From positions 71,677,714 through 71,741,713 of the forward strand of contig NC_083598.1 in assembly GCF_020882245.1 (NCBI RefSeq): a stretch of 64,000 bases of DNA, in the 5' to 3' direction. The DNA comes from Rhopalosiphum padi. Its lineage: Eukaryota; Arthropoda; Insecta; Hemiptera; Aphididae. Of this stretch, positions 55,015 to 64,000 are shown in pieces; within the stretch, counting starts at the first letter, position 1, and each line of letters begins with the position of its first letter. The notes beneath the pieces are model-generated. The model searched no databases. It saw only the letters and a program-made list of their open reading frames with translations, and was not told the DNA's origin. A program made the translations under genes and the position numbers.

Positions 55015-58000
55015 TCATGGGCCTCTGTATGACCTATAACCCCAGATTGAACTTAACAGGTAAAAAGCTGCCATTATCAATCCCAGAATCTAGACACACA
55101 AATATGAGTATTTTAGAACAAACAAATTTATTTATTTAAAAAAATAAAATATTTACTGATGCAATCACAAAGTGATTTTGTGGGTTACGGCCACTATTAT
55201 CATTTGCATCGAGCAATAGGAACACAGATGCCAACAACAAAAATACAAATCCAGCACCATGGTAAATGAACTCCTGCAAAAACATTGTTTAAATTGTTCA
55301 ATTACATTTTTTTAGGTAACTGTTAATAATACAAATTCATAATTGACTAAACGCTCATCATGTCATGATTAAATATATATTTTAAGATCAAGAATATTAA
55401 TTTATTATTAGTAATTAGTAACCTATGTACTCCTAGATTAATTCAAAAAAATGATAATAAAAATTTAATATTTAGATTGAATACATACTAATTAGGTAAG
55501 TAGGTAGTGAATGGTTATTATTTATTACAAAGTATGTTGTATTTGTTATATACTATGGTTGAACATAATTATAAATTTATTTCAACTATAATTTTATAGT
55601 GGTAATATTAACTATTTAACTGTAAATTATGTTGCCTAAGTAGACGCCTTACTATAATAGAAATATTATTTCTAAACATAGTTTACATCATTTTTTTTAT
55701 TATTTGTATGAAATAAAATCATATTATTCCATATATTATATTTAATTTATAACTATATACTTACAAAGTTAGTTTTAGATATAATAGGTCCTGTAGAAAT
55801 TGATAGAAGACAAGAAATCAACAACAGCAGACTCGTTAAGAAAAACGCACTAACTGTACCCAAAAAAAAAAGTTGTGCGTTGTGCGTGCCATACACCCAA
55901 CAATGACATAGATTGTCCCTGTTATAAATCAACAGACCCAAGACAATACCTCCTAAAATCTGAAACAAAAATAAATACATAAAATATTACATTTTTCAAA
56001 AAAATTTAAATATTAGGTACCTCCTATTAATTAAAACTAAAATTTATAGAAGTTTATTTTATTTAGATTCTACAAAATATTTCTTGTATATTTAATAATT
56101 CCTATATTATAATACTTTATTTACATTTATAAATCGTGTATGGTACATTATCAGTTAGCGCCTATCTGACAGTTAAACAATTTGGATTTATACATCATTT
56201 TTGTAATCATTTTTTTTTTAATATTGCACAAGCTGTACAATTACTATAGGAATTTGGCCACATCGATAACTTCTTTTCTAATTAATATTTTTAAAAATGA
56301 TAACTACGTTTCTTATAGTTCTAAATTTTTTTGGTTTTCATTGACTTGAAATGTTGAGATATCCAACTCAGTAGTGGATTCAAGAGTAGCCCCCCTCGAC
56401 AGTTCTATTATGTATATAAAACTTAAAATCAAATCATTCAAATCCCAAATATTGTGTTTACAAAATAATATGAAAAAATTTCACCCCCCCCCCCCCCCAA
56501 AAAAAAAAAAAAAAACTGGATCCGCCACTGATCCAACTTATGGGTATAATTTATGTAAGTACCTAAAACATTTTATAAGTTGAATACCTAATCGATTTCT
56601 ATCGTTAAGAACTTAAGTAAGATTATTTACGGATCTACGTTTTGAAATAGGTAGGTACTTATTATAACTAAAGGGGTATCGGGTATTAACTATGGACGAA
56701 AAAAAACATGATCAGTCGTGGACTATTATATTGGTGTAAGTATAGATTATATTATTTTTTTTTATTACATTTGAAATGGCAACAGGCTACAATATTGTGT
56801 CCTTGATGTGACATATAAAAAAATCCGCTAACTCAAAGAATATTGTTTACTAGAACAAATATGCGACCGCAAAGCCCTGAATCTATTCGATATACTTATT
56901 TACTTATTAAACAAATGGAAACTGGCCACTAATCTATTATAATCCAGATGTAGCATCTTATTATTAATTTGTCGATGATGTTTGGTTTTCCTAAAAAAAT
57001 GGTTCATTTATACATTGTGGTTTTTATTCCAAGGTTAGGTTAGGACGAAATGAAAAACTATTTTCCAGTTCGGTAGTTTCAATATATAGTTAACTGTACG
57101 ACGTATATTCTGTACATACAAATCCTGTCTGAAGGGGAGTGTTTGGCGCCACAGCCCTTCCGGGTAACTATATACTTTATATTATCGACCACATTTTTCA
57201 ATAAACATTCGTCCTCTAGAGACACACCCTGGACACTTGGCCTAGATATATATTTAACTAAATTCATAACATTATATATTATAATAATATAATATATATA
57301 TACTATCTATATCAAATTAAATGTATTGATTTCTAGTAAAAATAGTAAAATATTTAATTTTGATTATATAGCTATATAATAAAATAATTTTCACTATTTT
57401 ATTGTTTTTTTTTTTTTTTTGGTATAACTATTTTTTGTGTATATACAGTACAGTTTAATATACTTTCTAGAAAAAAAAATAATAAATCAAACAAAAATAC
57501 CTATATTTATGTGTTGTAAATTTTGTAATAATTATTATTATATAAATATATTATACATAATTAAAATGTTCTATGGTGAACTCAACAAATAACGATATAA
57601 AAAATAACATTCATACCTATATATTGATTATTTTGATATAATTATGTAAAAAATAATACATATTTTTTTCTTCTAAATAATATAACAACAACCACAAATA
57701 AACTCATACTTCCAATTTCTATTGTTATTGTTTTCATTTCCGTAAATTCAACAATAAAATATTTTATGATAAATTAACTACCTGTACCTACCGTTCTAAT
57801 CCCCAGGTGTGTGACATCATCCTACACGATATTTCGGTGTTTTAACCGCTAATTATAGTCCACGTAGTGATTATGTGCCCGCGTACGACGCGCCCACCCC
57901 CGTTCGCTTTAACATAATACGAGTATATTAGGTACCTACTTATACATCGAAACAGTGTCGAACTGTCGAGGCATAAATAATTTCATGCCCAATATTAGGT

Positions 58001-59071
58001 GCAAATGGTGTAATACCATAACCGGTCGTCGAGCATAATGATATTGTATACCTACATCATAATAAATTATAATAAAATGACGTGATTTAAACATTGGAGT
58101 TTTTCTTACTTATTTATTTTGTCTCTACGCGCGTTTTAAGCGTGACGCAAGCGGTAGTATAATACATAATTTATATTTATAGAATTCGTTCGTTGATCTT
58201 AACGCTTGATGATCGCTTTTAAAATATTGGTAAAAAAACGTATTAAAAAAATATAGTATAATATTTCAATACACAAATACACTCATTATTTTGCTATTGC
58301 TATGTACATGGTTTTTAAGAGGATACATCTATGTTGATGTATGAAACGAATACACGAGTACACCATCTTCAACCATATACTTATATTATTCGTCTAAATT
58401 GATCAAATTATTTAGGTATATACACGTATTTTAACAGGTAAATATTTGCTTATTTGGTGGTCGTGGCGGGGTAGACGTCCAAAATGTGTAAACATTTGCG
58501 TATTTGAAATGAATCTTGACATAATTTTATAGGAAAACACTAATAAATTGTATTATAAAAAACATTCAACAAGTTTAATACTTTAGGTAGGTACCCACTC
58601 AATGTCTTGTTGAACAATATTTATGATTTTGTGTAGTAGTTTTTTTTATACCAATTTTACTTTTACTTTGGATCTTATTTAATCTTTTATAAGTGAAAAA
58701 ATATACTATTTACAAGCTACCACAATATTATTGTTCCATTTATAAAACTAACTAACTAATAAAATAATAGCTTACTAATTAATAGCTAGCATGATGTATT
58801 GATGTCTAGACTCTAAATATGCCTTATATCTACAACAGTACAGTCTATAGACTATAGATAATAAATTAATAAGTAACGCAAATATCGAACAACTACTATA
58901 CCTACGCTTTATTCGAATTTACTACAGACTTTTACATCAAATTTATATAAATATACTTACAACTTCAGCCAATTTTAATAATCCAGGCACCGATTTCACG
59001 TAACCAGTATTTAGGATTATAGCAGATGTTGTAGACGTTGTGGTCCTGGTAACTGTTACCGTATGAGACAT
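55015..59071 (-). CDS. MARVEL-domain four-pass membrane protein, upstream paralog (CMTM-like)
   Basis: The exons in transcript order are 59071-58961, 55959-55765, 55273-55157 and 55089-55015, giving 165 residues, all junctions phase 0. It starts MSHTVTVTRTTT, a Ser/Thr-rich cytosolic tail like that I recall for insect CMTM-type MARVEL proteins, followed by hydrophobic segments at about 29-50, 68-91, 106-124 and 142-158. Cysteines in the first extracellular loop (LCHCWVYG) could form a disulfide. The family acts in membrane domains and vesicle traffic; no enzyme activity is expected. Intron 1 is 3 kb and holds a hAT-type MITE. An acceptor (TTCTAG, exon from 59081) precedes the ATG, so the gene has at least one upstream exon; one candidate at 60489-60434 is in frame and would lengthen the protein. 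Confidence 0.88.
56369..56530. mobile_element. Non-autonomous hAT MITE, 162 bp, in MARVEL gene intron 1
   Basis: The termini CAGTAGTGGATTC and GGATCCGCCACTG are imperfect inverted repeats, flanked by a perfect 8-bp duplication ATCCAACT (56361-56368 and 56531-56538). The interior contains a C run followed by an A run (about 56483-56515), which generates a spurious proline-lysine frame. Confidence 0.9.
57060..58160. other. Less AT-rich part of MARVEL gene intron 1
   Basis: The 57079-57267 minus-strand frame (starting MNLVKYISRPSVQGVSLEDE) reads smoothly but matches no family I recognise and has no clear splice partners. The patch at 57790-58050 contains CG-rich words. Either could be a regulatory element or an unrecognised alternative exon. 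Confidence 0.25.
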
Positions 59072-60027
59072 TTTTATAAATCTAGAAAAAAAATATATAA
59101 ATAAGTATATTAATTTGTAACGTAAAACCGAAAACACTATTTACACTTAATATTATACTCATATTTTTTAATAATATTAAATTAATAATTTGAATAAAAA
59201 TAATAAAAACAAAGTCTACCGTGGTCCGTGATTAATTAATAATATTAAAATGATCTATGTATGGATTTTTATGTATAGGTGTTCTGTGTTCGTCATCCGT
59301 AATGAAATTGGTGACTAACGAATAAACACTATAGCTTAACACATTTACATAATATATTAATACTATGTCATCGATATTTATTTATATATCTTATACGAAT
59401 AGCGAATACATTTTTCATAACATTGAAGCCATTGAAATCCGAATTCAAAAAACAAAAACTTAATATCTGGTCATAAAATAATTCTAAAACCTATTTCCAG
59501 CTGTTATAAAGCTATAATTACATTTAAATGGTACAAAATTGATGTTAATATTTACAACCCACGTCCATCATATATTATTGTCGGCGTATCTTAGTGTGGA
59601 GAACAATTTACTGGGAATGTTAATATTTAGTCATGAATATTAAGAAGGTTTGAATATATGATTACATCATTCTATACAGTAAATTTTAACTCGAGTTTAT
59701 AGTATATTTCATAATTGTGTAATAGGCCATTGCCATGCACTGCACAATACAATATAAATATTATTTATTTCATCATATAGAATTTTTCATCTTTTAATTA
59801 TTGTAAACACTATAGCTGGAATTAAATGATCCGTTTTATACATTTATATTACACTCAACTTACTAACGGTTACTAAAGAAAATAAATGATAACACGCTAT
59901 AGTATATTATTTTTAATAGAAAACAATTTTATTACATTTTGTTACGTTTTACTTTTTTTTTTTTAATGTTACCGTGGATTTCTATATTCATTCGAATATG
60001 GTCATGTTCTAGTGGTTCAGTACCTAC

Positions 60028-60051
60028 ATATATATATATATATATATATAA
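60028..60051. repeat. TA dinucleotide microsatellite
   Basis: Twelve TA-type units; the nearby open frame at 60012-60317 starts inside it and has no recognisable content. Confidence 0.9.
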
Positions 60052-60433
60052 CCGCCACTTGTCTACGTTATTTTGTCACGTTTTTCTCCTCTGTCTTACG
60101 TGTTAGTATTTTTTGTGTCTATGTAAGTATAAACCCAGCTTTTGTTAAATTATTATTTATTATTTTAACCACATACACGATGCAGTGTGCCTTAATCCTA
60201 GATAAAAATATTAGACAATACTACAATAGTATTTTTCATTCAATGATTTTCTTCAAATTAATATTGTACGGTTGTACAATACTGTTTATAAACAGTGACA
60301 TCAAATATAACTGTTAGTGTAGGTAACAGATGCAATATTAATAATGGCGAATAACCTTAAGCGTGATGACGACACCAAAACTTGGTTATTAAGTTAGAAG
60401 CGTATATATTTATAATAAATATATACTTATTAC

Positions 60434-60489
60434 CTTGTAGATACAGTATAATATGACGTAGGAGTTAAAAGTGCATTTCTCAAAGTCAT
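60434..60489 (-). CDS. Candidate upstream in-frame exon of the upstream MARVEL gene
   Basis: On the minus strand an ATG at 60489 opens 18 codons plus two bases (MTLRNALLTPTSYYTVST) and ends at donor AAG-GTAATA. Joined to the acceptor at 59082, the split codon becomes Arg and the frame continues FIK then MSHTVTV without a stop. This would add 22 residues before the usual MSHTV start. It may also be a leader exon whose in-frame ATG is incidental. Confidence 0.35.
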
Positions 60490-63400
60490 TTTGTTTTCGT
60501 ATATAAAAACAAACCGATGTTTATTTTATACGAATATACAATTTTATAATAATATCGTGTCTTACATTTTCGAGGAATTTAAACTATACCTATATAATTA
60601 TTATTTATTATATATCTACGATGAATTGCGACATTTATTATTTTTCAGACTTGACAAATTATAATTTAAGAAAAATCTGACGGACGTAATGAATATATTT
60701 TTAAAATATATAAGATGTTTTTAATAGATAAATATTACAATGATAGTAGTGCTCGTATAACACTTAAATATAAAATATTGTATATTTAATATTAAGGCAA
60801 TTAAATGGGCAACGTCTAATTAACATATTGTAATAGCAAAAATGTTCATAGTACAGCAATGTGATTAATGTGAGTTATACATTTTATTCTTTGTTTAAGG
60901 TTGGATATAGCTATATACAAGTACAAAATGGTAAGGGGATAGTGGATACCCCTCAAATTGTACTATTTCATTGCAAAAACTTTAAATGGCAAATGCTATT
61001 ATAATTAATAATGTATTATATTATATTGGCTCCATAATCGATACTTCTCGTGTACGTGGAAATTATAAAGAAAAGTGCTATGCTTCAAAGTTAAAAATAT
61101 GGACAGTTGCCATACAAAAATAAAAAATTTAAAAAAAAACTCTTTGATAAATAAAATAAATGGTAATAAGTTTGATTTTGCAAGCATGTGGTTCGTATTA
61201 TTAATAGTATTCAATTAGTTATATTATATAATATAAAACAATTTTTTCGAAAATATGAAATTTGAGTGTTTTTTGTTGAAAAAATATCTTTATATTATTG
61301 TATAAATAATAGAAAGATATAACACATGACATTTAAATTGGAATACACGACAGTTAAATTGAAAAAAAGGAATCCACAAAATTAAATTAAATTTATTCAT
61401 CGGTTAGTTAATAAACGATTGCCAATAAATAACTATATGTTATTCGTTAATAAAATATAAATATTAAATTATATTTTAATTTAAAATATTAATGTAGTTT
61501 TTATTTTATTTTAAATAGTATTTACTATTTAATATAAACACCGGATAACTTACATTTTTCATTTTGCATAATAAATTATAATAATAATTCTCACCTTATA
61601 ATGTTATTTATTAAAACTTAATGATTATTTTATTTTATCTGGCATTGACATTATAATAAAGGCAAGTCCTATCGAACTGTATAGTTTTTTAGTATTTATT
61701 ATCCTAGTACCTATATTATTTATATTTATTATTTTCATTCATGTCATGCTGTCACAACTCACAATAGGTACAGTAGGCTTATAAATTTTCACTATTGTTC
61801 ACGCAAAGACATGTACACTTATCGTTTTTAATTAATTATCATATAATCGCAATAAAATAAAAATAATCAAATATAAATATTATACTATATTTACTATAAT
61901 TGGTTTATAAAAAAAAAAAAAATGTTTAATTAACAAAAAAAAAAATGTATTTAAGGGAATTTAATTATAAGTGCTAACATATATATTATATACCTACATG
62001 GCTACATAGTACATACACTCATAAATTATTATTAACTTGTAAATTCTAATTGCATGTTAATCCATTAAACAATATAAAATCATGTAAACTCATGTATATT
62101 TCAATAAACAAAAATGTACCCGCTAAAAATTATCAACAAATCTCCAGGTTATATTCATAATGCATATTGTTCTAAAAAAATGTATTTTATTCTATTACTA
62201 AATTGATTAAATCTAATAATTAATGTTCATTAGTTCATTGTTTATTTTATTTAGACCCGAGGACAAAAACACAAGTTCAATTTATTTGTACTCATTAAAT
62301 TAATTTACGATTAACACTGTATGTTGTTTAGCAAAAAAAGAAATCCGTTAGCATAGGTATTATACTATTTTATTGTTATATTATAGACGTTGATTAATTT
62401 TTGGTAGGAATATCATCCAAGTATTTTATATTATATAATATATATTATCTAATTCCAAATTGTTGAGTCTTTGAACCCAAAGAAATCAATAACAAGTTAT
62501 GATATTAAATATTGATGCAATGGCCAATGAGTATTTAATAAATTGATGACTATATAATCGTCTATCTAAGTGATAAATTATAGTATGTAGATTTTAACAC
62601 AAAACAGTAAAATACCATACGTATTTACATATTGTGGTTTGCAATGTTTGACGTTTGTATACCATAACAGTAATAATAATAATAATTGAAGTTTAAAATT
62701 GACAGTCAATGTAATAATAATAATAAAAAGAATAAGAATATAGCGTTATGAAATAGTTAGCATACATATCGTGCTCGTTAATATAGCGTTAACCTTATTA
62801 AAATGTGGCTGGAATTTCGAACAATGAACTATAAAACTATTGATGAAAAAAATCGTTAATATTTAGTTCAAATTTAGTTACTTACAAAAACAATAACAAA
62901 TGAATTCATGTATATAAGATATTGTGTAATTTTTTTTGTACAATATCATAAAAAAATTATATACTAATTACAAATTAAAATATGTAAATAAATGGCGTTT
63001 TTATTCAAACAACTTCCAAAATCAAAATAATATATTATGTACATTGTACAACATATGGTATGTTAGTCATTACTGCCAGCAAAGATGTGTTATATGTTGG
63101 ATTCGTTGCGCGTTAGAATAAAAATTAATATTTTTTTATACAGGTTCAGTGTAATCACGTCATAACTCATAATATTATTATAAATCGATGAAAGGTGGAG
63201 TACTTCTAAATAATCAAACACACGTACACGTGGATATAATATATATATATATAAAATATATTAAACGATAACGGTCTAGTATACGTTCCGATTAGTAGTT
63301 GTCACTAGTTGATAATATATACATAGGCCAAATTCGTAGGAACTGGGTCAATAGGAGGATACTATATTTAGATGATGCAGAGGAATGCTATCATATGAAC

Positions 63401-64000
63401 ATCTATATGTATATTTTAATTTTAATATTTTAATACGTATAAAGTTTTATGTAAAATGGCGGCTATCCAAGACAAAAAGTTTTGGAATATGTCCATGGTA
63501 GCCATGAACTCAACGCTTCTTTTAACTTAAAAAATATTGATAAACTTTTTATTACAATACATTTATTGAAGCGGTATTTAAGCATATTTTATTGTCGTTT
63601 AATTAATACAACCTTATACAACTATTGTACAAAGAAATTAATTTTCTACACAATAATATTATTAAATTACATTTTTATCTTAAATATGTTTTATTTTAAT
63701 TGATAATAAAAAGAAAAGTATTCTTTACGCTTGTACATTATAATATTTAACATTTAATTTACAATATTATATTGTTATGAATTGTTGTTGCAATTAATTA
63801 TATTATTTTTAAACAATACCATTCATTTTTTAAAGCAACATTTGTATGACCTAGCTGTTTGAGGGTATAACAACATATATTATGCATTCCCAAAAAAACA
63901 CTTGTAAACAAATGCAGTTATATATTGTTTTTACTTATTTTTCTATAGCACAAATGCACAATTATTATCATTTAACTTACATGCAATTATTAGTTTTTAT
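60490..64000. other. AT-rich non-coding stretch at the right end
   Basis: No gene supported. A short frame at 63456-63530 starting ATGGCGGCTATCCAAGAC has a good-looking start but closes after 24 codons and has no known similarity. The remainder is AT-rich with no recognised element. Confidence 0.4.

Noticed and set aside
57079..57267. Minus-strand frame in MARVEL intron 1 with mixed, protein-like composition
   Set aside because: No recognisable domain and no clear acceptor and donor giving an in-frame exon; noted only as part of an intronic patch.
63456..63530. Short ATGGCGGCT-led frame of 24 codons
   Set aside because: Good start context but no donor, domain or neighbouring exon to support it.
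1..64000. CRISPR arrays, bacterial operons, tRNA or rRNA genes
   Set aside because: No regularly spaced repeats, no Shine-Dalgarno-led gene runs, and no tRNA T-loop/acceptor fold or rRNA core sequence were recognised by eye; a covariance-model scan would be the decisive test for RNA genes.

Overview
The window reads as nuclear DNA of an insect, most likely an aphid. It is strongly AT-rich, has small exons with GT-AG introns, many short non-autonomous DNA transposons, and no bacterial-type operons or ribosome binding sites. The clade call is an inference from gene content (insect-type MARVEL protein start, PHYH, mitochondrial ACP) and general sequence style; no species marker was identified.

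Five protein genes could be rebuilt exon by exon, all between about 34.7 and 60.5 kb. Two are full-length phytanoyl-CoA 2-hydroxylase (PHYH) paralogs arranged tail to tail: one on the + strand (coding 35087-41139) and one on the - strand (coding 50111-46463). Both keep the iron and 2-oxoglutarate ligands and share nearly all intron positions, but their C-terminal tripeptides differ (MHL versus ANL), which may mean different peroxisomal targeting. About 830 bp upstream of the second PHYH start, head to head, lies the mitochondrial acyl carrier protein gene (50940-51987, +), which carries a second, apparently phase-broken copy of its helix-I exon. After it, tail to tail, come two tandem four-exon MARVEL-domain membrane protein genes on the - strand (54132-52194 and 59071-55015).

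The left half (1-34 kb) contains no gene I can support. It is AT-rich non-coding sequence with seven copies of one dispersed repeat family in both orientations, a 646-bp foldback element with TA ends (13984-14629), and a pogo/Tigger-like MITE (22867-23188). The conspicuous exception is a GC- and CpG-rich island at about 21.1-22.2 kb with microsatellites and a possible orphan first exon, followed by a diverged 160-bp duplication. It looks like the promoter and first exon of a gene whose remaining exons I could not find.

Insertions inside or near the gene half include two hAT-type MITEs with perfect 8-bp target duplications (36150-36867 and 56369-56530), a 122-bp inverted-repeat element (53448-53569), and a 26-bp perfect palindrome flanked by a perfect 8-bp direct repeat (49913-49938). 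The genes do not form one pathway. PHYH (peroxisomal alpha-oxidation) and mitochondrial ACP (mitochondrial fatty-acid synthesis and complex I) are both lipid-related, but their adjacency may be chance.
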